A stretch of 34,062 nt of DNA from Taibaiella sp. KBW10 (GCF_003852495.1 NZ_QAJI01000005.1:155792-189853), one strand, 5' to 3'. Shown: positions 25,083-34,062, numbered from the stretch's first letter. The notes: a model not told the origin generated them from the sequence alone. Translations and numbers: made by a program.

Positions 25083-28000
25083 TTAAATATGTTGTTTGTA
25101 AACTTCGTCTTTCTCGCTACCGTTCATTACTTCATCCGTATTACGGATTTTAGACAAATAACTAACATTTGGCAATACGTGGATTGACTCCAGCATATAG
25201 AACAGACGCTCTTTATTGTTTACATAACGATCCTGGAACACGGCACTTTCTTTATCATTCACGTTACCGAAGGTAATACATCCACCACCACAAGCTGACT
25301 GACAAGCAGTAGATACATGATGATCTTTTAATGGTGTACCTTCTTTCTTCGCTTTTAATTTACCGTCTTGTAAACGTTGTACACAGAAAGAACATTTCTC
25401 CATTACCCCGCGGGAACGTACCGTTACATCCGGATTCAATACCATTCTGGTCAAATCATCATTGATATCATCACGACGACCATCAGAATATAAGTTGTCT
25501 TCGAAGCAGTCAGCATCATTCCAGTCAAACCAGTTGAAACGACGTACTTTGAACGGACAGTTATTAGCACAATACTTAGTACCGATACAACGGTTATAAG
25601 CCATTTGGTTCAAACCTTCCGAACTGTGGTTGGTTGCAGATACCGGACATACATTCTCACAAGGAGCGTTATCACAGTGTTGACACAACATTGGTTGGAA
25701 TACAGTTTGGATTGTATCCGGATCGTTAGGATCACCAGAGAAATAACGGTCAATTTTCAACCAGCTCATTTCCTGTACTTTGATCACTCTGTCTTTACCT
25801 ACTACAGAAACGTTATTTTCTGCATGACAAGCAATAACACAAGCACCACAACCGGTACAGCTATTCAAATCGATAGACATTGCCCAGTGCAATCCCATAG
25901 ATTCATGTACAGGATAGTGGGTACCGTTTTTACGGAAGTCTTCTTCGAATTTTTTCGCGTCAAATTTATCTCCCTTACCGTAAGCGTCATGACCTTCATG
26001 ATGCTCTTCATTCGGCGCGATCAGATAGTGCTCAATGGCTTCTCTGCGCTCGTCGATTAATTCGTAAGGATTTTTCTTAAATTCTTCTAAGCTATATTCA
26101 TAGATAATAGGACGATTCTCTGCACTATTATGTGTTTGTGTTACGGCAACAGGATAGAAGTCTGCAGTTTTTTCAACTTTAGCATCTGCGCTATAAACAA
26201 AGGTTTGCCCGTTATAACCAACTAAAGGATATACGTTTTTACCTAAGTCAGCTGCAGCCATACCCACACCTTTATCTCTACCATAACCAACTGCAATCGC
26301 AATTACATTATGGTGCATACCTGGCGTTACGATAACAGGAAGCATTACTTCTTTCTTACCAACAGTAACTTTTAAAACACGTTTCTTAGGATCTACCTGA
26401 TTGATTGAAGTCAATTCAGCATCAAATTTCTCTTTTGCTGTTTTCGGAGACATCATTACGTAGTTGTCCCAGGCCACTTTTGTGATTGGATCAGGTAACT
26501 CTTGTAACCATGGGTTATTACTCCATGCACCACCGGCACCTAAAGAAGCCGTTTGGAAAATTTCTACTTCATATTCTGTAGCACCTTTTATAGCGGTAGC
26601 TTTTGCAATGGCGTCGTTTACATTACCAGAGAAAGATGCTCCGGAGATGCTTGGCGTTGCCGGCTCAATGATACCGTCCTGTAAAGCCTGGTCAAAAGTA
26701 GCTTGTCCTAATTTACCTACCCAATATGCATTAAACATATCGTGGTAAGAGGTTGTAGCACCGCTCCATTTTAATAAGCTGTCCTGGAATGCTCTTGTTT
26801 TGAATAATGGTGCAATAGTCGGCTGGATAAAGCTGATATGATTAGCTTTTGCCTCCGTATCGCCCCAGCTCTCTAACCAATGGTGGTCAGAAACAACATA
26901 TTTACATTTTTGTGCGGTTTCATCCAAGCGATCGCTGAAAGATACCGTAGTTTTTACTTTTGCTAAACCTGCAGCGAATTTTTCTCCCTCAAAATATTCA
27001 TAAATCGGGTTCACTCCGTGCATTAATAAAGCCCCTACCTGACCGGCATTCATGGCGTTTACTAAAGCAACCATGTCTGCATCAATACCTTTTTTGTTTT
27101 TCGCTACATTGGAAAAATCAATCGTTGTACCGTTTGCGCCAATGGCACTGTTAATTGCATTGATGATGATCTGAACATTCACATCATTACTACCAGAAAC
27201 CACTAAACCGTTTCCTTTCTTCAGATCAGCCGCCGCTTTTGTAATTAATTTATCTAAGTTTTTAGATCCTGTATTTGGTGCAGCACCGGTAACTACTGCA
27301 GCATGTAAAGCTGCGGCTACTTTACCATATTCAGAAGGTCTGCAAGTGGCACGCTCATCGGCATTAGCACCGGTCATGCTCAACATACCTTCTACTTGGT
27401 AGTGCTTGTTCATTTCGAAAGTTTTAATGTCTTTCGAAACGATTTTTCTTGATTTAGTATACCCTTTACTATATTCTACAGGAGAAATCCAGGTACCCAG
27501 GAAATCTGCCCCTAAGCTAAATACTGTTTTAGCTTTGTCAAACATATAGTTTGGTATCATTCTTGAGCCATAAGAAGCCTCATTGGCCAACAAGATACCG
27601 GTATAAGAAATTGGATCGTATGTAACGTGCTTCGCTGATGGATACTTAGCTAAGAACTGAGCGATTACCTGCTCTGTTGTAGGGCTAATGATGGTACCGG
27701 TCAACAAATAAGCAGCACCGTTTCCTGCACTCAGGCCATTGATAACCGCCTGGTCAATCGCATCAAAAGTATCTACAGGCTTACCATCTACATGTGGCTG
27801 GCGCAATCTTGTTTTGTCATAAAGACTCAAAGTAGCGGCAATCATACGGGCAGAAGTACCCCCTTCGGTAACTTTAGAAAGCGTATTTCCCTCAATCATG
27901 ATCGGACGACCGTCGCGGGTTTTAACCACAGCAGGTACACACTCTCCGTTATCTACAAATGTAGAAGCATAATAGTTGGGCACACCGGGAGTAATATCCT

Positions 28001-28241
28001 CCGGTTTAATCGCATAAGGAATGGCTTTTCTTACCGGCATTTCACAACTCGCAGCAACGGTTGCCGCTAAAGTGCTAAATCCTAAAAATTTAAGAAAATC
28101 ACGACGTGGTGTAGTGGCATTCAATAAATTATCACTTAAGTTAAGCGGCAATTCTTCATTGAACTCGTTGGCAACACTTTGTTGATACTCGGGTGTATTC
28201 TCCAACTCTTCTATACCTTTCCAATATCTTTTTTGACTCAT
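25083..28241 (-). CDS. actB: Alternative complex III subunit ActB (iron-sulfur, molybdopterin-oxidoreductase-like)
   Basis: The 1052-residue ACIII subunit fuses a molybdoenzyme-like domain, which in ACIII binds no molybdenum cofactor, to a C-terminal ferredoxin-type domain. The twin-arginine motif (TPRRDFLKFLG, R46-R47) and the following Cys66 indicate Tat export with possible lipidation. Iron-sulfur ligands cluster near the C-terminus: C795/798/801/805, C853/856/861/865, C885/891/895, C950/953 and C980/984/988. These are consistent with three [4Fe-4S] and one [3Fe-4S] clusters as known for ACIII. It carries electrons from ActC to ActA. It lies 57 bp after actA and 103 bp before actC. Confidence 0.96.
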   Translation of the reverse strand: MSQKRYWKGIEELENTPEYQQSVANEFNEELPLNLSDNLLNATTPRRDFLKFLGFSTLAATVAASCEMPVRKAIPYAIKPEDITPGVPNYYASTFVDNGECVPAVVKTRDGRPIMIEGNTLSKVTEGGTSARMIAATLSLYDKTRLRQPHVDGKPVDTFDAIDQAVINGLSAGNGAAYLLTGTIISPTTEQVIAQFLAKYPSAKHVTYDPISYTGILLANEASYGSRMIPNYMFDKAKTVFSLGADFLGTWISPVEYSKGYTKSRKIVSKDIKTFEMNKHYQVEGMLSMTGANADERATCRPSEYGKVAAALHAAVVTGAAPNTGSKNLDKLITKAAADLKKGNGLVVSGSNDVNVQIIINAINSAIGANGTTIDFSNVAKNKKGIDADMVALVNAMNAGQVGALLMHGVNPIYEYFEGEKFAAGLAKVKTTVSFSDRLDETAQKCKYVVSDHHWLESWGDTEAKANHISFIQPTIAPLFKTRAFQDSLLKWSGATTSYHDMFNAYWVGKLGQATFDQALQDGIIEPATPSISGASFSGNVNDAIAKATAIKGATEYEVEIFQTASLGAGGAWSNNPWLQELPDPITKVAWDNYVMMSPKTAKEKFDAELTSINQVDPKKRVLKVTVGKKEVMLPVIVTPGMHHNVIAIAVGYGRDKGVGMAAADLGKNVYPLVGYNGQTFVYSADAKVEKTADFYPVAVTQTHNSAENRPIIYEYSLEEFKKNPYELIDERREAIEHYLIAPNEEHHEGHDAYGKGDKFDAKKFEEDFRKNGTHYPVHESMGLHWAMSIDLNSCTGCGACVIACHAENNVSVVGKDRVIKVQEMSWLKIDRYFSGDPNDPDTIQTVFQPMLCQHCDNAPCENVCPVSATNHSSEGLNQMAYNRCIGTKYCANNCPFKVRRFNWFDWNDADCFEDNLYSDGRRDDINDDLTRMVLNPDVTVRSRGVMEKCSFCVQRLQDGKLKAKKEGTPLKDHHVSTACQSACGGGCITFGNVNDKESAVFQDRYVNNKERLFYMLESIHVLPNVSYLSKIRNTDEVMNGSEKDEVYKQHI

Positions 28242-28298
28242 AAGTCTGCTTTATATTGTAATATACTCGTTAAACGATGTACTGATTTTTAAATAATA

Positions 28299-29540
28299 TT
28301 AATAGTGACATTTTTGACATTCCAAACCACCCAACTCTGCTTCCGTAACACCGTCTCTTTTACCGTCTTTAATTTCCTGATGGTATTTTTCGAAAATGCT
28401 ATAGTAGTTATTGTTTTTGAAGTCAACTTTTGTTTCTCTGTGACAGTTAATACACCATCCCATAGATAAAGATTCAAATTGTTTTACCTCATCCATTTCC
28501 TGAATAGGACCATGACAAGTCTGACATTGTACTTTACCTACGTTTACGTGCTGACTGTGATTGAAGTAAACGAAATCTGCAAGGTTGTGGATTTTTGTCC
28601 ATTTAATCGGCGTAGCCTGGATTTTACCTTGAGCATCACGTTTGTAATCTTTCTTGGCAGCATCCCATCCGGCGTATTTGTATAACTCCTGAATTTGTGC
28701 GGTACCATCTACTTTATTTCCTTCATGGTCAAATAACTGCTCTCCGGTGTATTCGCTGATCTGTTTGTGACAGTTCATACATACATTCGTAGAAGGAATC
28801 ATGGCCTGACGGCTATCGTTAACCCCTGCGTGACAATATTGACAGTTGATCTGGTTAACGCCCGCATGTACTTTGTGAGAATAGAAAATCGGTTGTTTCG
28901 GCATGTAGTTTTGCTGACGACCCATTTCCACACCACCATTCACCATCCAGTAACCGGCAAGGATAAGTACCAAAATACCTGTAATCGCGATAAATACTTT
29001 ATTTCTTTTTAAAGGAACATCTTTTGTATTAGGGATACCTTGTTCTGTGTTGGCAACTTTGTGTAAGCCTTTGTTGATGCGAATAAGGATCAAAGCTAAA
29101 ATAGCCAGAATGATCGTAACCAATACATAAATCCATGTATTGTCTGCTTCTTTAGTTGTACCACCAGCTTCAGGTTTTGCTTCTACCGGTACTTTATACT
29201 CTTCTACATATTTAACGATAGCATCAATTTCCTCATCTTTCAGACTAGGAAATGCAGTCATTGCGGTCTTATTCCACTTATTATAAATTTCGTTGGCATG
29301 CTTGTCACCACTGGCAATTAATGCTGCAGAATTTCTAACCCATTTATGGATCCATTCAGTACTTGGAGCACGACCGGTAATACCTTGTAATGCAGGGCCG
29401 GTAGCATCCTTAACAGGGTTGTGACAAGATGCACAGTTAGCCTGGAAAAGAGCTTTCCCGTCTTGTGCATTAGCTTGTGTAAAGCCACTGAATACCATTA
29501 ATACAGCAAACAGGGCTATTATACTAACACGTTTAAACAT
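28299..29540 (-). CDS. actA: Alternative complex III subunit ActA (multihaem cytochrome c)
   Basis: The 413-residue membrane-bound multihaem cytochrome is first in the operon. Order: signal or anchor helix (about 1-25), a monohaem cytochrome c domain (CASCH at 36-40, likely distal M94), two TM helices (about 135-155 and 181-201) around a cytoplasmic loop, then a periplasmic class III-type domain. That domain has CQYCH (233), CMNCH (254), CQTCH (339), CINCH (363) and CQKCH (408). Six CxxCH motifs are therefore present. The last lies one residue from the C-terminus. The start at 29540 is preferred over 29567 because the signal sequence begins there. It passes electrons from ActB towards ActE and the oxidase. 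Confidence 0.94.
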   Translation of the reverse strand: MFKRVSIIALFAVLMVFSGFTQANAQDGKALFQANCASCHNPVKDATGPALQGITGRAPSTEWIHKWVRNSAALIASGDKHANEIYNKWNKTAMTAFPSLKDEEIDAIVKYVEEYKVPVEAKPEAGGTTKEADNTWIYVLVTIILAILALILIRINKGLHKVANTEQGIPNTKDVPLKRNKVFIAITGILVLILAGYWMVNGGVEMGRQQNYMPKQPIFYSHKVHAGVNQINCQYCHAGVNDSRQAMIPSTNVCMNCHKQISEYTGEQLFDHEGNKVDGTAQIQELYKYAGWDAAKKDYKRDAQGKIQATPIKWTKIHNLADFVYFNHSQHVNVGKVQCQTCHGPIQEMDEVKQFESLSMGWCINCHRETKVDFKNNNYYSIFEKYHQEIKDGKRDGVTEAELGGLECQKCHY

Positions 29541-29615
29541 AAAATTTAACTTTAAATATGCAGACACTAGAATTGTTTTTAGTTTTTTAACTTAAAATTT
29601 ACACATTCGCGCTTG

Positions 29616-29623
29616 CAAAAGTA
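29616..29623 (-). promoter_or_regulatory. Possible -7 box of act-cox promoter
   Basis: On the minus strand TACTTTTG matches TAnnTTTG exactly, about 75 bp upstream of the actA start. No TTTG occurs at the expected 17-23 nt spacing, so the call is weak. Confidence 0.35.
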
Positions 29624-29773
29624 CAACACGAAATCCAATTTTTGTTCACATTTGTTAAAAATTTTTTTTCAATGCTGGCAAGGGTTTCAGCCGATTAATT
29701 GTCATTTTGAATATATGTTTGTCAAAATTGTGTCATTACATTCGTCTGCCATTTGTAAAAAATATTATAAAAT

Positions 29774-29802
29774 CCCCGCCCGCCCTTTATAAACAGGCGG
29801 GG
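29774..29802 (-). terminator. Probable terminator after dihydroorotase
   Basis: A 7-bp all-GC stem (ccccgcc / ggcgggg) with a 15-nt loop, followed on the minus strand by ATTTTAT. It lies 37 bp after the stop codon. Confidence 0.65.
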
Positions 29803-29839
29803 TATACATTTTAACAAAATTTATATTTTAATTTTTCTG

Positions 29840-31171
29840 CTAGCGCTCAAAAGTTAAACGCTGCCCTTTAATCGCATCGAATACCTGGCCATTTTCAAAA
29901 ACAAGGTTGCCATTCACATACGTTTTTTCTATACTATATTTAAAAGTAGTACCTTCTATAGGACTCCAGGCACAATGGTATAATATATTGGACTTGTTTA
30001 CCTCGTACGATTTTTGGGCCACCAGCACCAAATCAGCAGCGTAACCCTCCCGGATATACCCTCGTTTGGCAATTTGGAAACATACCGCGGGAGCGTGACA
30101 CATTTTTTCCACAACTTTTTCGATTGTGATCTTTCCTTCAGCCACATATTGCAGCATTAATTGCAAAGAATGCTGTACCAAAGGCAGACCGGCGGGTGCC
30201 TGCGCATAAGGTTGTTGTTTTTCCTCCCAGGTATGAGGGGCATGATCTGTAGCGATAATATCCAGGCGATCATCCAACAGCGCTTCCCAAAGGGCGGCTT
30301 TGTTTTCCGGAGCTTTAATGGCCGGATTACATTTGATCAGGTTCCCTTTGCTTGCATAATCATCTGCCGTAAAGTGCAAATGGTGTACACATACCTCATT
30401 GGTAATGCGCTTATCCTGTAGCGGGAGCATATTGCTGAACAACTGTAATTCCTTGGCTGTCGTAATATGGAGAATATGGAGCCGGGTATCGTATTTCTTA
30501 GCCAATTGTATGGCCGTAAAGCTGGATTCAAAACAGGCTTCTGCATTCCTGATTAAAGGATGGAAAGAAGCATCCGTAGGATCGGGGTATAATTTTTTAT
30601 TTTCAGCAATGATGCGTTCATCCTCACAATGGGTCGCAATCAGATGGCCGGTTTCGGAGAATATGGTATTTAATGTTACAAAATTATCCACTAGCATATC
30701 ACCGGTGCTGCTGCCCATAAAAATCTTGATGCCACATACATTATGTAGTTTTTCATTGGCTTTCAGCACTTCCGCCACATTATTGTTGGCTACGCCCATA
30801 AAGAAGGAATAGTTTGCAACGGAGGTATTGGCGCCGATGTCATATTTCTGTTCCAACAATTCCTGCGTCGTAGCCGGCGGATTCGTATTGGGCATCTCCA
30901 TAAAACTGGTGACCCCTCCCGCAACGGCAGCGCGCGCTTCCGAACCGATAGTCGCTTTATAAGTCAAACCCGGCTCTCTGAAGTGCACCTGATCATCAAT
31001 CACTCCGGGAAGGAGCCATTTTCCACGCGCATCCACTTCCGTTACCTTTTCCTTAAGGGTAATTTGTGGGGCAATTTTCTGTATCATTCCATCCTTAACC
31101 CAAAGGTCCGCTATAATTGTTTTGCCTTCATTAACGATAAAAGCATTCTTAAAAAGTACATTGTTTTGCAT
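29840..31171 (-). CDS. pyrC: Dihydroorotase-like amidohydrolase
   Basis: The 443-residue amidohydrolase-superfamily protein probably catalyses ring closure of carbamoyl aspartate to dihydroorotate in pyrimidine synthesis. Signature segments: GVIDDQVHFREPGLTYK (about 56-72) with R65, MPNTNP (93-98), lysine K149 (GIKIF, candidate carboxylated metal bridge), H181 (THCED), H235 (LHILH), and D309/H310 (ATDHAPH). The usual HxH motif reads Q61-V-H63, so one canonical metal ligand is replaced. Allantoinase or hydantoinase is an alternative, but the FREPG and MPNTNP motifs fit dihydroorotase. It starts 15 bp after the Fic gene and is probably cotranscribed with it. Confidence 0.88.
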   Translation of the reverse strand: MQNNVLFKNAFIVNEGKTIIADLWVKDGMIQKIAPQITLKEKVTEVDARGKWLLPGVIDDQVHFREPGLTYKATIGSEARAAVAGGVTSFMEMPNTNPPATTQELLEQKYDIGANTSVANYSFFMGVANNNVAEVLKANEKLHNVCGIKIFMGSSTGDMLVDNFVTLNTIFSETGHLIATHCEDERIIAENKKLYPDPTDASFHPLIRNAEACFESSFTAIQLAKKYDTRLHILHITTAKELQLFSNMLPLQDKRITNEVCVHHLHFTADDYASKGNLIKCNPAIKAPENKAALWEALLDDRLDIIATDHAPHTWEEKQQPYAQAPAGLPLVQHSLQLMLQYVAEGKITIEKVVEKMCHAPAVCFQIAKRGYIREGYAADLVLVAQKSYEVNKSNILYHCAWSPIEGTTFKYSIEKTYVNGNLVFENGQVFDAIKGQRLTFER

Positions 31172-31186
31172 TGCGCTTATATTATT

Positions 31187-32497
31187 TTAGTTCGCTATAA
31201 AATTGTCAATTACCTGCTTTCCTAACAGATAAAAACTAAAGGGCTTTGTTTTTTTATTTTCTCCGATCAATCCAAGCCGTATCAATTCGTTCAGATCTTT
31301 GCTGGCTGTTTGTCGCACGACGCTGTATTGCTCAGCATAGTCCTTTAGTGTCATTGTATTTTTACTTTTTAAATACAAAAATCCAATCAGGTCTGCCTGT
31401 CTTTTATTTAATCCTTTTTGTAAAAGTTCATAGGCTACAAAATTGGCCTTCTTCCGGTCATTAAGTTTTTGATCTCTGTACTTAGTTAGTTGTTCAAAAG
31501 CCATTTTAAGATTCTTTACAGAATAATGAATAAAATAATTCAGATCATTTTCATCATATTCTGTTTTCAAAAATGCTTTATCGTACTGTGTTCTAGAAGC
31601 CAGTATCGCTTTTGATATGGATATATCTTTAATTAGTCCATAGCCCTTTTTGATTAAAAACCAATAAAACAAAGCCCTTGCCGTTCTGCCATTACCATCC
31701 ATAAACGGATGAATATATCCCACCATAAAGTGGATAATTGATGCCTTTACAATAGGATGAATAAAATGCTCCTCATCATTGATAAAGTCACATAGATCCG
31801 ACATTAAGGGTTCTACTTCCTGCCATTCCGGAGGTGTATAAGCGATTTCGCCTTCTACATGGTTACTTACATATACTTTTCCTTGTCGAAATGACCCTGA
31901 ATACTTTTCTGCCTGTGTCTGAGCAGTCATAATACTGTGTAAATCAATAATTAGTTTAAAGCTAATCGGTCGATTTACATATTCATTAATAAATGATATC
32001 GCTTTCAGATTATTAAAGATCATCTGCTCAGACTCATTCTGCGGCATTCTTCCCGACTGAAGCATTGCTTTGGCGACTTCAGTCGTTGTGGCTGCCCCCT
32101 CTACCTGCGAAGAGGCTACTGCCTCTTCCATTAATGAATTGCTGAAATATTCAATCTTATCTGTCGAAGATACAGGGTTTTGCCTTAGATCTCCTATCAA
32201 TTTTAAGTCAAACTCATGTATACTTTGTTGTATGAAAGAGGATAAATAATACTTGAAATGATCATTTAAGAATCTAATGGATTCATACTTTGACTGCCTG
32301 TACTTTTTAAGAAATGTCCAGTTTTCTAATGCGGTATCAAACGGGCCATCCTTTTTATATTTCAATTCGTCCCAATAATAGTAATCAATTTCACACTTAT
32401 AAAAAAACGATTCACGATCGTGAAAAATATCATTGGCCAACAACCTTGATAAGTATTTGGGATTATTATCTAATTCGGGCGGACGCTCTAATTTCAT
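31187..32497 (-). CDS. Fic-domain protein with N-terminal inhibitory motif and winged helix
   Basis: The 436-residue protein belongs to the Fic/DOC family, which usually transfers AMP from ATP to Ser/Thr/Tyr of target proteins. The active site H263-PFMDGNGR-R271 is complete, with R274 also in place. An inhibitory SxxxEG motif (S129-E133-G134) precedes it, so this is a class II, self-inhibited Fic protein. A Fic/DOC N-terminal domain covers about 30-150. A C-terminal winged-helix domain (about 365-436) includes the RQTASKDLNELIRLGLI segment, suggesting DNA binding or autoregulation. The target is unknown. It has its own promoter and is followed 15 bp later by pyrC. Confidence 0.93.
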   Translation of the reverse strand: MKLERPPELDNNPKYLSRLLANDIFHDRESFFYKCEIDYYYWDELKYKKDGPFDTALENWTFLKKYRQSKYESIRFLNDHFKYYLSSFIQQSIHEFDLKLIGDLRQNPVSSTDKIEYFSNSLMEEAVASSQVEGAATTTEVAKAMLQSGRMPQNESEQMIFNNLKAISFINEYVNRPISFKLIIDLHSIMTAQTQAEKYSGSFRQGKVYVSNHVEGEIAYTPPEWQEVEPLMSDLCDFINDEEHFIHPIVKASIIHFMVGYIHPFMDGNGRTARALFYWFLIKKGYGLIKDISISKAILASRTQYDKAFLKTEYDENDLNYFIHYSVKNLKMAFEQLTKYRDQKLNDRKKANFVAYELLQKGLNKRQADLIGFLYLKSKNTMTLKDYAEQYSVVRQTASKDLNELIRLGLIGENKKTKPFSFYLLGKQVIDNFIAN

Positions 32498-32519
32498 ATA
32501 ACATTGTTACATTGTCGTT

Positions 32520-32550
32520 CAAAATTAACAATGTTTCCATAAAAAACAAA
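32520..32550 (-). promoter_or_regulatory. Promoter of fic-pyrC unit
   Basis: On the minus strand TTTG (32550-32547) and TAATTTTG (32527-32520) are separated by 19 nt, an exact match to the Bacteroidota -33/-7 consensus. It lies 23 bp upstream of the fic ATG and abuts the der terminator hairpin. Confidence 0.7.
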
Positions 32551-32576
32551 AACTGCAGTAAATCATTACTGCAGTT
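32551..32576 (-). terminator. Intrinsic terminator of der
   Basis: An 11-bp perfect stem (aactgcagtaa / ttactgcagtt) with a 4-nt loop, followed on the minus strand by TTTGTTTTTT. It lies 9 bp after the der stop. Confidence 0.9.
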
Positions 32577-32585
32577 CCGAAAAAA

Positions 32586-33959
32586 TTATTTATTTCTAAA
32601 GAAGATCTTGATCGGCACCCCTTTAAATCCAAAGTGATGGCGCAGTTTGTTCTCCAGGAAATTCTGATACGGCCTTTTGATCTCATCCGGATGATTACTG
32701 TAGAAAGCAAAAGAAGGCACCATGGTTGGAATTTGCATCACAAACTTGATCCGCACATTATGACCACGCATCATTGGCGGTTTGAATATTTCCACCTCTT
32801 TCAACATCACATCATTTAAAACAGATGTCGGGATTTTCTTCTGACGGTTTTCATACACTTCCAGTGTTTGCTCCATCGCCTGGAAAATACGTTGTTTTTC
32901 CTGAGCGGAGACAAATACCACGGGTACATCACAGAACGGTTGCAAACGCTCTTTCAATTGTTTTTCGTAATCACGCGCCGTATTGGTTTGTTTCCCGTCT
33001 ATCTTATCCCATTTATTCACCAGTACAGTAATCCCTTTACCTTTACGAGCCGCCAAACTGTATATATTTACATCTTGAGCGGTAATACCTACCTCGGCAT
33101 CAATCAGTAACATACATACATCCGCCTCGTCCATCGCATTAATAGCACGGATTACGGAATAGAACTCCAGGTCTTCATTTACATTTTTCTTTTTACGGAT
33201 CCCCGCCGTATCGATCAGGATAAATTCTTTCCCGAACATATTATAATGGGTATGGATTGAGTCCCTTGTTGTTCCCGCGATATCGGAAACAATAGTGCGG
33301 TGCTTACCTGTCAAGGCATTCAGCAAAGTGGACTTACCGGCATTCGGCTGACCAATAATGGCGATCTTTGGAATAGGATTTTTAGGATAGGCTACTTTAA
33401 CCATTTGTCCGTAATCATCTTCCTCCTCTACCCAGATCACATCTTCATCATTCACATAATCTTCCGGAACGAATGAAGTGACCATATCCAGCATATCGCC
33501 GGTACCGCTACCCGAAGCAGAGGCAATCATAATGGTATTTTCAAAACCATAGGAATAAAACTCTGTAGCATCCAGCTGACGGGCCGAATTATCTACTTTG
33601 TTCACTACCAATATAACCGGTTTTTGAGAGCGGCGCAATACCATGGCCATTTCATTATCCAACACCGTAGTACCGGCACCGGCATCTACAATGAACAAGA
33701 CTACATTAGATTCTTCTATGGCAATATGTACCTGAGTACGAATTTCTTTTTCAAAAACATCTTCTGAATCGGATACAAACCCACCGGTGTCTATTACATT
33801 AAACACCTTTCCATTCCATTCGCAAATACCGTATTGGCGATCACGTGTAACCCCACTAAAATCATCTACAATGGCCTTTCTTTGTTCCACCAAACGATTG
33901 AACAAAGTTGATTTTCCTACATTGGGTCTTCCTACGATAGCTACCGTAAATCCTGGCAT
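32586..33959 (-). CDS. der: Ribosome-assembly GTPase Der (EngA)
   Basis: The 457-residue GTPase has two consecutive G domains and acts in maturation of the 50S ribosomal subunit. G domain 1: P-loop GRPNVGKS (10-17), DTGG (57-60), NKVD (120-123). G domain 2: P-loop GQPNAGKS (203-210), DTAG (250-253), NKWD (315-318). A KH-like RNA-binding domain follows (about 360-457) and ends in a basic tail. All motifs are intact and the length is normal. It is a single essential-type gene with its own terminator. Confidence 0.98.
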   Translation of the reverse strand: MPGFTVAIVGRPNVGKSTLFNRLVEQRKAIVDDFSGVTRDRQYGICEWNGKVFNVIDTGGFVSDSEDVFEKEIRTQVHIAIEESNVVLFIVDAGAGTTVLDNEMAMVLRRSQKPVILVVNKVDNSARQLDATEFYSYGFENTIMIASASGSGTGDMLDMVTSFVPEDYVNDEDVIWVEEEDDYGQMVKVAYPKNPIPKIAIIGQPNAGKSTLLNALTGKHRTIVSDIAGTTRDSIHTHYNMFGKEFILIDTAGIRKKKNVNEDLEFYSVIRAINAMDEADVCMLLIDAEVGITAQDVNIYSLAARKGKGITVLVNKWDKIDGKQTNTARDYEKQLKERLQPFCDVPVVFVSAQEKQRIFQAMEQTLEVYENRQKKIPTSVLNDVMLKEVEIFKPPMMRGHNVRIKFVMQIPTMVPSFAFYSNHPDEIKRPYQNFLENKLRHHFGFKGVPIKIFFRNK

Positions 33960-33989
33960 AATATTATTTTTATAACGCTAATAAGCCTG

Positions 33990-33997
33990 CAAAGATA
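33990..33997 (-). promoter_or_regulatory. Possible -7 box of der
   Basis: On the minus strand TATCTTTG matches TAnnTTTG exactly, 30 bp upstream of the der ATG. The nearest TTG upstream is 26 nt away, longer than usual. Confidence 0.4.
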
Positions 33998-34062
33998 CAA
34001 CAAAGGAAACGGAACTGCACGCTCAATTGTTATTTTGTCTTTATATATACCACAATGCACGC

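Larger units (their letters stand above)
29541..29839. other. Upstream region of the act-cox operon
   Basis: A 299-bp AT-rich gap with no gene. It contains a -7-like box (29616-29623), an inverted repeat ttttga-N11-tcaaaa (29705-29727) and the dihydroorotase terminator (29774-29802). Confidence 0.6.

Noticed and set aside
25083-28241. ActB as an active molybdopterin oxidoreductase
   Set aside because: Gene order and fusion to a ferredoxin-type domain are those of ACIII ActB, in which the molybdoenzyme-like domain carries no molybdenum cofactor.
29705-29727. ttttga-N11-tcaaaa as an FNR/CRP site upstream of actA
   Set aside because: The spacer is too long for TTGAT-N4-ATCAA or TGTGA-N6-TCACA sites, and it lies far from the putative -7 box.
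1-34062. CRISPR array, insertion sequence or prophage
   Set aside because: No regularly spaced short direct repeats, transposase, integrase or phage structural genes were seen.

Overview
The window looks like a chromosomal segment of a member of the Bacteroidota, probably Chitinophagaceae-like. Evidence: promoters of the TTTG / TAnnTTTG type, a type IX secretion (T9SS) C-terminal sorting domain, the alternative complex III (ACIII) respiratory operon, periplasmic TPR sensor proteins, a 7TMR-DISM receptor, and little use of Shine-Dalgarno sequences. The genus is inference.

Layout. 1-2500: a WG-repeat lipoprotein (-), tRNA-Ser(UGA) (-) and an exported MsrA (+) with a strong terminator. 2611-10451: a tight + strand cluster of three consecutive class III adenylate cyclases. 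One has a periplasmic domain plus 7TM; two have periplasmic TPRs and a single TM. They are followed by an HD-domain phosphohydrolase and a YitT-type membrane protein. The three catalytic domains are close paralogues with complete catalytic residues, while the sensory halves differ. 10452-10885: intergenic region with a palindromic repeat and convergent terminators. 10886-16426: two - strand cell-surface genes, a 1484-residue modular repeat protein and, 30 bp downstream, a T9SS-sorted protein. 16427-17070: long intergenic region with nested inverted repeats. 17071-17802: a Crp/Fnr regulator with an FNR-like cysteine pattern. 17896-29540: the - strand operon actABCDEF-coxBA (ACIII quinol:cytochrome c oxidoreductase plus cytochrome c oxidase subunits II and I). 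29840-33959: dihydroorotase, a Fic protein and the GTPase Der, all on -.

Functionally, the act-cox operon would carry electrons from quinol through ACIII to an A-type oxidase, and the neighbouring FNR-like protein is a reasonable candidate redox or oxygen regulator. The most unusual part is the cyclase triplet with an HD phosphohydrolase. It looks like a cassette that feeds several external inputs into one cAMP output. The linked Crp/Fnr protein lacks the residues expected for cAMP binding, so the cAMP receptor is probably elsewhere.
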